DNA of 64,000 nucleotides from positions 1-64,000 of the forward strand of contig NZ_JAMBOS010000017.1 of the NCBI RefSeq assembly GCF_023715705.1, in the 5' to 3' direction. Under the pieces are notes generated by a model, which saw nothing but the letters and a program-made list of their open reading frames with translations, did not search any database and was not told the DNA's origin. Below are positions 12,225-21,046 of this stretch, piece by piece. The stretch comes from Halalkalibacter oceani (lineage in GTDB: Bacteria > Bacillota > Bacilli > Bacillales > Bacillaceae_D). Position 1 is the stretch's first letter, and each line of letters starts with the position of its first letter. A program made the translations under genes and the position numbers.

Positions 12225-12920
12225 CTACTTTTGAGTACGTTTTACAGCTTCCACTGTCGCCAGCGCCGCTCCGACATCTTCATAAATCAAATTCCCGACA
12301 ACGACTGTATCGGCAAGCCCGGCCATTTCCCGCGCCTGAGCTGGCGATTGAATGCCCCCGCCGTAAAACAGCCGCGTCTTCTCCAGCACTCGTGATACTT
12401 CCTCAACGATCGTAACATCGCCATATACACCGCTGTATTCCAAATAAAATACCGGAAATTGATACAGCTTCTCAGCCATACGGGCGTACGCAACAATATC
12501 TTCACCTGACAGGTCTGTGTTTGCTTCGGTCAACGCAGCCACTTTGGCATCCTGATTCAGCACACAGTACCCTTCCATCACGACCTCGTCCCAGTTCATA
12601 ATCGGGCCGAATTCCTTAATGGCGGCATGATGATGACCGAGTACCCATTCCACTTTTCTACTATTCATCACAGAGGGAATGAAAAAATAATCAAAGCCTG
12701 GCGTGATTGACTCGACATTGGAAATTTCCAGCGCGCAGGAAACGCTGAAACGGCGAACCCGGGCCAGCAGCTGCAATGTCTTATCTAATGTCACTCCATC
12801 CGTCCCCCCGAGCAGAATCCCGTCCGTCCCCGATTCACATACGGATTCAAGGTCCTCATCGGAAATCTCCTTATTCGGATCCAATTTAAATACATGACGC
12901 CACTCTTGATAGTCAAGCAT
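12225..12920 (-). CDS. pcrB: Heptaprenylglyceryl phosphate synthase PcrB
   Basis: TIM-barrel prenyltransferase that joins heptaprenyl diphosphate to sn-glycerol-1-phosphate, an archaeal-type ether lipid reaction found in Bacillales. At 231 aa it matches the family ([12 protein letters not shown] near the N-terminus, [14 protein letters not shown] phosphate-binding loop, [34 protein letters not shown] and the final phosphate site VVGNLIYED). The ATG at 12920 follows GAGGTGG at ideal spacing; a GTG four codons upstream is less likely. First gene of pcrB-pcrA-ligA-camS. Confidence 0.94.
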   Translation of the reverse strand: MLDYQEWRHVFKLDPNKEISDEDLESVCESGTDGILLGGTDGVTLDKTLQLLARVRRFSVSCALEISNVESITPGFDYFFIPSVMNSRKVEWVLGHHHAAIKEFGPIMNWDEVVMEGYCVLNQDAKVAALTEANTDLSGEDIVAYARMAEKLYQFPVFYLEYSGVYGDVTIVEEVSRVLEKTRLFYGGGIQSPAQAREMAGLADTVVVGNLIYEDVGAALATVEAVKRTQK

Positions 12921-13160
12921 TTCTACTTCCACCTCTGCTGTTCATGTCATTTTCTCTGAACGTCATTATACCAAAGATAAGAGCCGTTGTCGCTTGACGA
13001 TCTTGTAAAATAACGGTCAACACTTCGCCTTTCCCTTACTAGACATTCAAGTAATGACTGCCTTATACAGATACGGAGGAAGGAGAAGAAATCATTACGA
13101 TGAAAAATTTCTTCTTGCCTACGATAGAAGATTGAGCCGTTACCCGCAGTTCTGAGGAAA

Positions 13161-13191
13161 TACAAAAACGCTCCAGCTTGAAACTGGAGCG
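13161..13191 (-). terminator. Terminator of the citrate transporter gene
   Basis: Perfect 8-bp stem CGCTCCAG (13169-13176) / CTGGAGCG (13184-13191) followed on the minus strand by GTTTTTG. It lies about 90 bp past the transporter stop codon. The rest of the 12921-13280 gap holds no recognisable gene; the pcrB promoter should lie in it. Confidence 0.7.
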
Positions 13192-13280
13192 GCTATCGTT
13201 TCCTATTAAATAGTCCCTGGGGAAGTGGATACTGAAAGAAACCCGCCTCCGCCATAACAGGACTTGAAACTTCATCTTGC

Positions 13281-14603
13281 TTAAAACGTCACAATACCCA
13301 TCAGCATCGCAATGATGATTAACACGATACTGAACCCCCACACCCAGAAGAAGGCGTAACGGATATGCTTACCCATTTCGAGTCCGGCCAGCCCGAGCGC
13401 AAGCCATAAAGCTGGTGAAAACGGACTGACGAAGGTTCCGATAATATTACCGATAATCATCGCATAGGCGATCGAAGCCGACTCGACGCCATGAGCGCTG
13501 ACAATTTGATCGATTAAAGGCAACAAAGCGAAATAATAGGCATCCGTACTTAAAATCAGTTCAAAAGGCACTCCGAGAAAGCCGATGATCACATGCAGAT
13601 ACGGGATGACGAACGCCGGAAGATAAAGGACTAAATCAGTCGCCAGTGAATCGAGCATTCCTGTACCGTCAAGAATTCCTAGGAACGACCCGGCAGCAAG
13701 AATGATCGCCGCCATCAGCAGCGCATTCGGCGCGTGCGCTTTAATCCGCTCCATCTGATCATTGACCTTCGGATAGTTAACAAGCAGAGCCACACTGAGA
13801 CCGATCATAAAGATGAAGCCGGCCGGAATAATTCCCCAAACAAGCAGCGTAATCACCCCTAACGTTAAAAGGAGATTCAGCCACAGCAGGCGCGGCCGAA
13901 GCAGGCTCTCGTCTTTTTCTTTGATCGTTGCCGTCTCCACGGTCGCCGCCACTTCATCACCAAGCTCGCCCTTTGCCTCAAGCTTGGCAATCCGCCGCTT
14001 TTCGCGGATGCCGAGAATAACAGCCAGCCCGCACAGCAGCACGAGGGCAATGAGCTGCAATGGAATAAGCGGGCGCCATAAATCAGAAGGATCGCCGCCA
14101 ATCACCGCCGCCGTCCGGCCAATCGGTCCGGCCCACGGTACCATATTCATTATGCTCGCACTGAGTCCGACAAGCAGCAGCAAAAGATACGGGTTCATCC
14201 GTAGCTTCTGATAAAGCGGAAGCAAAGCCGGTATCGTAATTAAAAATGTCGACGCTCCTGAGCCATCGAGATGGGCAATCGCTCCAATCAGAACCGTCCC
14301 AACTGTAACCGCTATCACATTCCCGCGTGAAATCGCAATCATTTTATTAATAATCGGATCAAACAGGCCGGCATCCTGCATCACGCCAAAAAACAAAATC
14401 GCAAAGATGAACATAATTGCGACCTGAATGACCCGGTCAATTCCTTCATTAAATAAACCACCGATTTCAGCGAGACCGAAGCCCGCTAACAGCGCGCCGG
14501 CGATTGGCACAAGCACAAGGCCGATAATCGGTGAAACCCGCCCCCGCAGCAATAAAAATACAATGACAAATATCGTTGCAAAACCGATCAAACTTAACAT
14601 CAT
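13281..14603 (-). CDS. CitMHS-family citrate (metal-citrate):proton symporter
   Basis: Inner-membrane transporter of 440 aa with about 12 hydrophobic segments and the CitMHS signature AHLDGSGASTFLITIPALLPLYQKLRMN (around residues 110-135; motif given in part as AHLDGSGASTF). Members take up citrate complexed with Mg2+ or Ca2+ (CitM, CitN in B. subtilis); which metal cannot be read from sequence. Two ATGs (14603 and 14600) share the site GGGGGA. The upstream CitS/CitT-type two-component system on the same strand is the likely activator, and a cre-like site lies 50 bp upstream. Confidence 0.88.
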   Translation of the reverse strand: MMLSLIGFATIFVIVFLLLRGRVSPIIGLVLVPIAGALLAGFGLAEIGGLFNEGIDRVIQVAIMFIFAILFFGVMQDAGLFDPIINKMIAISRGNVIAVTVGTVLIGAIAHLDGSGASTFLITIPALLPLYQKLRMNPYLLLLLVGLSASIMNMVPWAGPIGRTAAVIGGDPSDLWRPLIPLQLIALVLLCGLAVILGIREKRRIAKLEAKGELGDEVAATVETATIKEKDESLLRPRLLWLNLLLTLGVITLLVWGIIPAGFIFMIGLSVALLVNYPKVNDQMERIKAHAPNALLMAAIILAAGSFLGILDGTGMLDSLATDLVLYLPAFVIPYLHVIIGFLGVPFELILSTDAYYFALLPLIDQIVSAHGVESASIAYAMIIGNIIGTFVSPFSPALWLALGLAGLEMGKHIRYAFFWVWGFSIVLIIIAMLMGIVTF

Positions 14604-14653
14604 ACTTCCCCCTTTTTTCCAAACAAGACAGAGGGACTCAAGCTTCCTAAACC

Positions 14654-14668
14654 TGTAAAGCGCTTACA
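14654..14668 (-). promoter_or_regulatory. cre-like site upstream of the citrate transporter
   Basis: TGTAAAGCGCTTACA is nearly palindromic and close to the CcpA-binding cre consensus, with one extra base in one half-site. It lies 51 bp before the transporter start. Catabolite repression of citM by CcpA is known in Bacillus, so the function is plausible but inferred. Confidence 0.45.
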
Positions 14669-14826
14669 AACATAAGTGAAACCCCTCTATCAAAATGCTA
14701 TTCCAAAAGTAGCATAATTGATAAAGAGGATGAAGCTTTTGGAGAAAAAGCGTATATTGCGCATTATTTGCTTTTTGTTCATTGTGCTCACAGAAAGAAA
14801 AACGCCACAGGGGTCTTTTCTTTCAT

Positions 14827-15540
14827 TCAACTTTCCTTATCCTGCAAGCGAAAATAGCGACGCTCCGGCCGGCCAACCTCTCCATACTTTTGTTCCGCGG
14901 CAATCTCGTTAATTGTCACCAGATATTCTAAATACCGTCTCGCCGTGGAGCGGCTTGCGCCGATCGTTTTGCCGACAGCGGCTGCGGTTAAGCCTTCTTC
15001 TTTATCGTTCTTCATTACCCGTCGGACTTTTTCCAAGGTCAGGCGGTCAATTCCTTTCGGCAGCTCACTGTAGTCCGCTTCCTGTTCCAGCCTTTTCTGA
15101 CGTCCTGCAAATAAGCTGTCGATCTCCTCCTGCTCCAGCTCCTCGTTCCTCATAAAGGTTCGCCGCTGGTGCCGGTAACGCTCCAATGTTTTCTCCAGCC
15201 GGGCAAATTCCACCGGCTTAACAATATAATCAAACACTCCACCGCGCAAGGTCTCTTCGATTGTTTTTACTTCTTTGGCAGCCGTCATCATAATGACATC
15301 GCTTTGTTTTAGATGACGGATCTCCCAGAACAAATCAAGTCCTTCGACATCCGGAATAAAGACATCCAACAAGATCAAATCCGGCTTTGCCTTCCCACTT
15401 GCCAAATATGCTTTTGTCTCCTCCCCTGTCTGCAAAGTCGCCACCACCTCAAACCCTGGCACTTTTTCGACAAATTGCCTTGTAATTTCCGCCACCCGAA
15501 AATCATCTTCGACAATTAACACGTGAAACCTTTCAGTCAT
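14827..15540 (-). CDS. Response regulator, CitT/DcuR/MalR family
   Basis: Cytoplasmic transcription activator of 237 aa. Receiver domain: acidic pair EDD at 11-13, phosphoacceptor Asp59 in LILLDVFIPD, T/S at MMTAAK and Lys in DYIVKPVEF. The C-terminal half has a winged HTH of the CitT type (TAAAVGKTIGASRSTARRYLEYL). Start overlaps the 3' end of the kinase gene by 8 bp, so the two are co-translated. The citrate transporter 220 bp downstream on the same strand is its probable target. Confidence 0.9.
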   Translation of the reverse strand: MTERFHVLIVEDDFRVAEITRQFVEKVPGFEVVATLQTGEETKAYLASGKAKPDLILLDVFIPDVEGLDLFWEIRHLKQSDVIMMTAAKEVKTIEETLRGGVFDYIVKPVEFARLEKTLERYRHQRRTFMRNEELEQEEIDSLFAGRQKRLEQEADYSELPKGIDRLTLEKVRRVMKNDKEEGLTAAAVGKTIGASRSTARRYLEYLVTINEIAAEQKYGEVGRPERRYFRLQDKES

Positions 15541-17194
15541 CCGTCTTCCCTCCGTTCCTATCTTTCGCTATTGTCACGACAAAGCAGGCTCCCCCAAGCT
15601 CGCTTTCCTCAAGCGTCAGTTCACCATCAATATCCTCCAACAGCCGGCGCGTCAACGCAAGACCAATTCCCCGATCAGCACCAGCCTTTGTCGTATAGCC
15701 CTGCTGAAAAACCTTTTCGATCTCCTCATCTGCAATGCCCGGACCTGCATCGTCAATTTCAAACACGACCACATCCCCAATATCAGTGAAAGACAGAGCG
15801 ACCTCGCGCTGTTCTGTTTTGTCCTTAACTGCCTCAATTGCATTGCCGATCAAATTGCCCAGCACGGTTACCAATGCATCGCGCTGCCGGTCAGATAATG
15901 GATGCTGCAGTTGACTGTCTGGGTCAATCGTTAACGTCACACGCTGCTCCAAAGCCTGATTCAGCTTTCCTAGTAAAATCCCGCTTATCATCGGATCGGG
16001 TACCTTTTTCATCAAAAAATGAATCCAGTTTTGCTGAATTGTGCTCTCGCGCCTGATAAAATCAATCGCCTCCTGCTGCTTGTCGAGCTGAATTAAACCG
16101 AGAATTGTATACATCTTATTGGAAAATTCATGTGTCTGGGCACGGAGCGCCTCCGCATATTGCTTCACTCTTGTCAGCTCCTGTGAAAGCTGTTCCAATT
16201 CAGTTTTATTCCGAAAAGTCGATACGGCGCCGATCAAGTTCTGCTGGTAATAAATCGGCAGGCGATTGACCAGCACGATATGTTTGCCGACAAGCATCTC
16301 CTTATCATACTGGCGCTCTCCCGTCTGCAGCACCTCATGGAGACGCGAGTTTGGCAAGACGTCCAAAATCGGTTTTCCAATAAACGGATTCGGCACCTGT
16401 TCCTTTTCAGCGAGAAGACGCTGAGCCGCTGTATTCATTAAAGTGATCACCCCATAGCGATTAACGGCAATAATCGCTTCGTGGGTCGACTGTAAAATCG
16501 TTTCCTTTTGTAATAAAAGATGAGAAATTTCCTCCGGCTCCAACCCAAAGAGCAGTCTCTTAATATAACGGGCAATGAGAACAGCCCCGACGATACCGAC
16601 GCTAACAAGAGCGACCAAGACATACCAGAGCTTGCGATGATAATTCATGACAATCGTCTGGACATCCTTCGTTAAAAAACCGACACTGACTACGCCTATC
16701 ACCCCGCCATCGGCATCGCGCACCGGCGCCTTGCCGCGAATCGAACGCCCGAGCGAACCAACAGCCTCCGACACATAGGACTCGCCTAACAGCAGCGCCC
16801 TCTCATTGTCTCCTCCGACCATTTGTTCTCCCAGCTGCTCAGGCTGTGGATGAGCATAACGAATTTCCTCTCTATTTCCGACAACAATAAATTGCGCCCC
16901 CGTTGCCTCCCGAATCGGTTCCACTAACGGCTGAATGACTGCAGCAGGATCGTCCAGCTCGTACGCTTGCCGCAATTCAGGTATCCTGGCGACACTTTCC
17001 GCTACGGCCAGCGCTCTTTCCCCTACTTCATGTTTAAGAGTATCCGAGAAAAACGCATGAAGAAACAGTCCCATAATCGCAAACATGCTGATAATCAGCA
17101 GCCCGATGATCAACGTCATTTTCATTTGCAGCTTCAATTTCACATTAGGGTTGCCAATGTATTTAAGATAGTCTCCTTCTTTTATCGTCAGCAT
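15533..17194 (-). CDS. Sensor histidine kinase, CitS/DcuS family
   Basis: Membrane kinase of 553 aa sensing an extracellular C4/C6 carboxylate. Two membrane segments (about 25-48 and 190-210) flank an extracytoplasmic sCache/PDC domain (FIVVGNREEIRYAHPQPEQLGE, RSIRGKAPVRDADGGVIGVVSVG). A cytoplasmic PAS domain follows (about 230-330), then the SPOB-type phosphoacceptor helix with His in RAQTHEFSNKMYTILGLIQL and the HATPase domain (NLIGNAIEAV, DDAGPGIADEE, DRGIGLALTRR). ATG 17194 has AAGGAG 11 nt upstream. Citrate as ligand is inferred from the neighbouring transporter. Confidence 0.88.
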   Translation of the reverse strand: MLTIKEGDYLKYIGNPNVKLKLQMKMTLIIGLLIISMFAIMGLFLHAFFSDTLKHEVGERALAVAESVARIPELRQAYELDDPAAVIQPLVEPIREATGAQFIVVGNREEIRYAHPQPEQLGEQMVGGDNERALLLGESYVSEAVGSLGRSIRGKAPVRDADGGVIGVVSVGFLTKDVQTIVMNYHRKLWYVLVALVSVGIVGAVLIARYIKRLLFGLEPEEISHLLLQKETILQSTHEAIIAVNRYGVITLMNTAAQRLLAEKEQVPNPFIGKPILDVLPNSRLHEVLQTGERQYDKEMLVGKHIVLVNRLPIYYQQNLIGAVSTFRNKTELEQLSQELTRVKQYAEALRAQTHEFSNKMYTILGLIQLDKQQEAIDFIRRESTIQQNWIHFLMKKVPDPMISGILLGKLNQALEQRVTLTIDPDSQLQHPLSDRQRDALVTVLGNLIGNAIEAVKDKTEQREVALSFTDIGDVVVFEIDDAGPGIADEEIEKVFQQGYTTKAGADRGIGLALTRRLLEDIDGELTLEESELGGACFVVTIAKDRNGGKTDD

Positions 17195-17254
17195 TTTTGC
17201 CCCGGCTCCTTTTCCCTTTCATTGTTCCATCTCGTATTGTTTCATATTGCCAAC

Positions 17255-17304
17255 AATAAGAAAAGTCTGGCGACATGGTTTTTCAACCTGTTTGCCAGAC
17301 TTAT
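17255..17304 (-). terminator. Terminator of the ribonucleotide reductase operon
   Basis: Perfect stem AAGTCTGGC (17263-17271) / GCCAGACTT (17294-17302) with a nested GGTT/AACC pair, starting 7 bp past the nrdB stop codon, followed on the minus strand by a TTTCTTATTG tract. Confidence 0.75.
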
Positions 17305-17308
17305 TTTC

Positions 17309-18340
17309 CTACAATTCATCAAATCCGTTATCACTTGATACTTTCGCATATTGTCGTGACTTTTGCTCAAAGAAGTCGCTTTTGGCGGCATTGACGTCTT
17401 CATAGGCTTTGATCCATCTCATCGTATTCGTCCGATATTCCGGATAAATCGCTTCATAGCCAAGCTGCTTGATCCGTTTATTTGCCATAAACTTCAAATA
17501 AGCTTCCATTTCTCCCGGATCGATCCCGTCAATCCGGTCGCCAATAATATAACGGAACCAGTTCATTTCCAGCTCGGTCGCTCTATGAAAAGCCTGCTCG
17601 ACAAATTGCTTCATCTCTACTGAATCAAGCTCTGGATTTTCACGAAGCAACTCTTTAAAGAGATTTGTAAAATAGTAGACATGGAGCTGCTCATCCCGGT
17701 TAATATAATTAATCATCGTCGACGTTGAGACCATTTTTTGATGGCGGGCGAGGTTATAAAAGAAGGCGAACCCTGAATAAAAATTCAGCCCTTCGAGAAT
17801 AACATCATAGACAATCGATTTCGCCAGCGTTTCGGCGCTCGGACGCTCAGTAAAATCCTCATAGCCATCGACGATAAATTCATTTCGTTCCCGCAGCACA
17901 GTATCATGCTTCCAATATTCATAGATTTCATCTTGGACCGCCTTTGGCACGAGGCTTGACAGCACATAGGAGTAGCTTTGGTTATGAACGACTTCCTGGA
18001 AGGACAGTACGCTCATCAGCGCCGCCATGCTTGAATCGGTTAAATAGTCGGCCACCCGCAGCGTGTAATCGGTTTGGATGCTGTCAAGAAAAGCGAGCAG
18101 ACCGATAATTTTTTTGAACGCCTCCTGCTCGTGCTCCGTCAGCGAGGTGAACTGCTTAGCATCATGAGTCATATTGATCTCAAACGGCGTCCAGAAATTG
18201 GCAAGCATATTCTTATACAGCGGATAGGCCCATGAGTAACGAACATCATCCCAGTTCAGCACGTTTGAGCTTTTGCCGTTGATCAGCGCGGTTGAGGCAT
18301 TCGGCGCCTCAACATCGTATAGCTTTCTTTTTTCCATCAT
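17309..18340 (-). CDS. nrdB: Class I ribonucleotide reductase, beta subunit
   Basis: Radical-generating subunit (343 aa) that supplies the tyrosyl/metal cofactor for reduction of ribonucleotides to deoxyribonucleotides. Ferritin-like helices carry the metal ligands in DSIQTDYTLR, SFQEVVHNQSYSYVL (Glu and His) and NRDEQLHVYYFTNLF. The ATG at 18340 (second ATG adjacent) follows GGGGAG; the frame to 18418 would overlap the alpha-subunit gene. It lies 25 bp after the alpha subunit. No nrdI or nrdH is present beside it, which argues against a canonical class Ib set; the exact subclass is uncertain. Confidence 0.92.
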   Translation of the reverse strand: MMEKRKLYDVEAPNASTALINGKSSNVLNWDDVRYSWAYPLYKNMLANFWTPFEINMTHDAKQFTSLTEHEQEAFKKIIGLLAFLDSIQTDYTLRVADYLTDSSMAALMSVLSFQEVVHNQSYSYVLSSLVPKAVQDEIYEYWKHDTVLRERNEFIVDGYEDFTERPSAETLAKSIVYDVILEGLNFYSGFAFFYNLARHQKMVSTSTMINYINRDEQLHVYYFTNLFKELLRENPELDSVEMKQFVEQAFHRATELEMNWFRYIIGDRIDGIDPGEMEAYLKFMANKRIKQLGYEAIYPEYRTNTMRWIKAYEDVNAAKSDFFEQKSRQYAKVSSDNGFDEL

Positions 18341-18365
18341 CGTTGATTCTCCCCTTTGTTCCAAT

Positions 18366-20558
18366 TTAGCTGGAGCAGCTCTCACAATCTTCAATCGCCA
18401 CCGAAGTCGAGCGGACATAATAGGTCGTCTTCAACCCTTCCTGCCAGGCGAGCAGGTGAAGCTCAAGCAGCTCTTTTGCTTTCACCGTATTCGGCACATA
18501 CAGATTAAAGGAAATCCCTTGATCGACATGGCGCTGACGGCGGCCGTTCTGGCGGATGCTCCATTTTTGGTCGATCAGGTGAGCCTGCTTATAGAGCCAG
18601 GTCGTTTCCGCCGTCAAATCCGGCGCCACGACAGGGATTCGGTAATTTTTCTTTTCTTCAACATAAAACTTCGCAAAAATCGGATCAATCGAAGCAGTCG
18701 AGCCGGCAATGAGCGAGGTCGTCGCATTTGGCGCGACCGCCATCATATAGCCGTTGCGCACGCCGTACTCTGCCACATCCTGCCGCAGCTCATTCCATTT
18801 TTCCGACGTGTAGTCCCTCTTCGCAAAATACTCCCCCGTATGCCAATCGGAGCCGGAAAATGCCGGATAGGCGCCCTTTTCCTTTGCCAACAGCAATGAG
18901 GCTTTGACGGTGTAATAATGAATTTGCTCGTAAATCTCATCTGCATAGGCGACCGCTTCCTCGCTTTCCCAGCGAATTCCTTTCTTCGCCAGCAAATGAT
19001 GCCAGCCGAACGTCCCCAGTCCGACCGCGCGGTATTTTTCATTCGTCAACTGCGCCTGTTTCACCTCAATCTGATTGAGGTCAATCACATTATCGAGCAT
19101 CCGCACCTGAATCGTAATTAACCGTTCGAGCACATCATCTTCCACGGCATTGGCGAGCGAAATCGAGGACAGATTGCAGACGACAAAATCACCCGGTGTT
19201 TTTGTTGTAATGATTTTCCCGTCCTCTGTATGCTCTTCTTCAATGATCGTCGGGCTCATATTTTGCATAATTTCCGTACAAAGATTCGAGCCGTAAATCA
19301 TGCCGCGATGCCGGTTCGGATTCATCCGGTTCACCGTATCACGGTAAAACATAAACGGACTGCCCGTCTCCAGCTGAGACAGCATGATCCGCTTCATGAT
19401 CTCAATCGCCGGTACTTCCACTCTCGACAGCGCCTCTTCTTCCAGGCAGCGGCGGTAACGGTCGCGGAAGCTCCCCTCGCCCTTTTTCTCGTCGTAGCTG
19501 TCCTCTAACGAAAAGCCCATCACCTGCCGTACTTCATGCGGGTCAAACAGCGCCCAATTCTCACGCTTTTCTACCGCCTCCATAAATAAATCAGGAACGG
19601 AAACAGCGGTGAACAAGTCATGCGTCCGCTGGCGTTCATCACCGTTGTTCAGCTTCGCATCAAGGAAGGAAAAAATATCACGGTGCCACACATCCAAATA
19701 AACGGCAATCGCCCCCTGGCGTTGGCCAAGCTGGTCAACGCTGACCGCGACATTGTTCAATTGCTTCATCCATGGCAGCACACCGGAGGAGACTCCTTTA
19801 AAGCCGCGGATTGAAGATCCTTTTGCCCGGATTTTGCCGAGATAGATTCCGAGGCCGCCGCCATTTTTACTGACGGTCGCCGCATCGGTGCAGCTGTCGA
19901 AAATCGCTCGAAGATCGTCCTCGACCGTATCAATAAAGCAGCTTGATAATTGCCCTCCCTTCTTTCCGGCGTTGGCCAGTGTCGGCGTTGCCGTCGTCAT
20001 ATATAAATGAGAGAGTGCCCAATAGCTTTCCTTCACCAGCTCAAGCCGCAAATGGCGCGGCTCCTTGACCATCAGCAGCATCGCGATCACCATGAAGCGC
20101 TCCTGCGGCAGCTCCTGAAGCGTCCCATCATAGCTTCTCGTCAAATAGCGGTCAGCCAATGTCTTGATTCCAATGTATGTAAAACGCTGATCCTGCGAAA
20201 GGTCCAGCACGCCGGCCAGCTCAGCAAGTTCCTCCGGCGAATAGCTCGCCAGCCGTTCATCGTATAGGCCGTCTGCGATTAACCGACCGACCTGGGCCGG
20301 GAACGTCGAAGCCCATTGCTCCACTGCTGTACCACGTAAGCCCGTGACTTGCTCATAAATCGAGTACAGATAGCATTGCGCCGCAACATACGTCCAATCC
20401 GGCTCATCGACGTCAAGATGATTCAACGCCTCAAGCGCCCGCTTTTCCCAGGAAATGTCTTTATCCATCTTCTCCAGCCACTCCGCTATCGGTAAATCGC
20501 TAAATCGGCTGATCAGCTCGTCTATCCCATACTGTTCCACTGTTCCTGCTTTACTCAT
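18366..20558 (-). CDS. nrdA: Class I ribonucleotide reductase, alpha subunit
   Basis: Catalytic subunit (730 aa). Visible: the first active-site Cys in GGQLSSCFIDTVEDDL, the NxCxE catalytic set in GSNLCTEIMQNMSP, the radical-transfer tyrosines in TTYYVRSTS, and a C-terminal redox pair CESC at the very end, rereduced by thioredoxin or glutaredoxin. The N-terminus lacks the VxKRDG-type ATP-cone found in many NrdA proteins, so overall activity control by dATP through that domain is not expected. ATG 20558 has AAGGAG upstream. The leader contains a cobalamin riboswitch and terminator. Confidence 0.93.
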   Translation of the reverse strand: MSKAGTVEQYGIDELISRFSDLPIAEWLEKMDKDISWEKRALEALNHLDVDEPDWTYVAAQCYLYSIYEQVTGLRGTAVEQWASTFPAQVGRLIADGLYDERLASYSPEELAELAGVLDLSQDQRFTYIGIKTLADRYLTRSYDGTLQELPQERFMVIAMLLMVKEPRHLRLELVKESYWALSHLYMTTATPTLANAGKKGGQLSSCFIDTVEDDLRAIFDSCTDAATVSKNGGGLGIYLGKIRAKGSSIRGFKGVSSGVLPWMKQLNNVAVSVDQLGQRQGAIAVYLDVWHRDIFSFLDAKLNNGDERQRTHDLFTAVSVPDLFMEAVEKRENWALFDPHEVRQVMGFSLEDSYDEKKGEGSFRDRYRRCLEEEALSRVEVPAIEIMKRIMLSQLETGSPFMFYRDTVNRMNPNRHRGMIYGSNLCTEIMQNMSPTIIEEEHTEDGKIITTKTPGDFVVCNLSSISLANAVEDDVLERLITIQVRMLDNVIDLNQIEVKQAQLTNEKYRAVGLGTFGWHHLLAKKGIRWESEEAVAYADEIYEQIHYYTVKASLLLAKEKGAYPAFSGSDWHTGEYFAKRDYTSEKWNELRQDVAEYGVRNGYMMAVAPNATTSLIAGSTASIDPIFAKFYVEEKKNYRIPVVAPDLTAETTWLYKQAHLIDQKWSIRQNGRRQRHVDQGISFNLYVPNTVKAKELLELHLLAWQEGLKTTYYVRSTSVAIEDCESCSS

Positions 20559-20601
20559 CTTTCATCACTCCTTCAAAAATTTCGAGGCCATCGAACTCCA
20601 T

Positions 20602-20640
20602 CAAAAAACGCCCTTTCTCGGGCTGAGAAAGGGCGTAAAA
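20602..20640 (-). terminator. Leader terminator (riboswitch expression platform) of nrdA
   Basis: Perfect 11-bp stem CGCCCTTTCTC (20609-20619) / GAGAAAGGGCG (20625-20635) followed on the minus strand by GTTTTTTG, 50 bp before the nrdA start and about 120 bp after the riboswitch. Between them a competing stem can form (20641-20656 with 20701-20720, using TGCCG/CGGCA and AGAGTG/CACTCT). This is the usual arrangement for transcriptional control. Confidence 0.8.
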
Positions 20641-20756
20641 CGGCAGATTGAGAGTGTCATGTTCAACTTTTGGGCATGGAATATCCTTAAACAGTCCATC
20701 CACTCTAAAAGCTGTGCCGTCTCACTTCTCAGTCCCCGAAGATAGCTGACTTTGGA

Positions 20757-20932
20757 AAAAATGGCAGGTCTCCTGACTTGTGCTTCGTCCTACAATGAGC
20801 CTTCCCATACAAGAGCGATCTACCTGCTTGCACAGTGGTTTTCTCATTTCGTCACACTTACAGTTGCGGGGACAGTTCTGGATTTTCACCAGATTCCCTA
20901 TTAAGCCTTATGTGGCACCATTTATCCACATC
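20757..20932 (-). ncRNA. Cobalamin (B12) riboswitch upstream of nrdAB
   Basis: Read on the minus strand, this leader has the conserved blocks of a cobalamin riboswitch in order: GGTGCC (20914-20919), AATAGGGAA and GGTGAAAATCC, the CTGTCCCCGCAACTGTAA core, CCACTG, TGGGAAGG, and the B12 box CAGGAGACCTGCC (20763-20776). Adenosylcobalamin binding is expected to favour the downstream terminator and switch off the B12-independent reductase. This fits a cell that also has a B12-dependent class II enzyme elsewhere, which is not visible here. Confidence 0.88.
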
Positions 20933-20976
20933 AATATATAGTTGTCATTCTCGCGACCAATCACGATATATTGTAT

Positions 20977-21005
20977 ATAGTAATGGATTTCTGTCTGAGT
21001 TGCAA
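20977..21005 (-). promoter_or_regulatory. Candidate promoter of the nrdAB transcript
   Basis: Minus-strand -35 TTGCAA (21000-21005) and -10 TACTAT (20977-20982) with a 17-bp spacer, placed about 45 bp upstream of the riboswitch. Position is right for the leader; the -10 is only 4/6. Confidence 0.45.
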
Positions 21006-21046
21006 GATTTGTTTTTGAAGAATGATAGGAAAGGATGAGGGCAGGG

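Noticed and set aside
20757-20932. Candidate coding frame or tRNA-like structure in the nrd leader
   Set aside because: All conserved blocks correspond to a cobalamin riboswitch read on the minus strand, and no tRNA cloverleaf fits.
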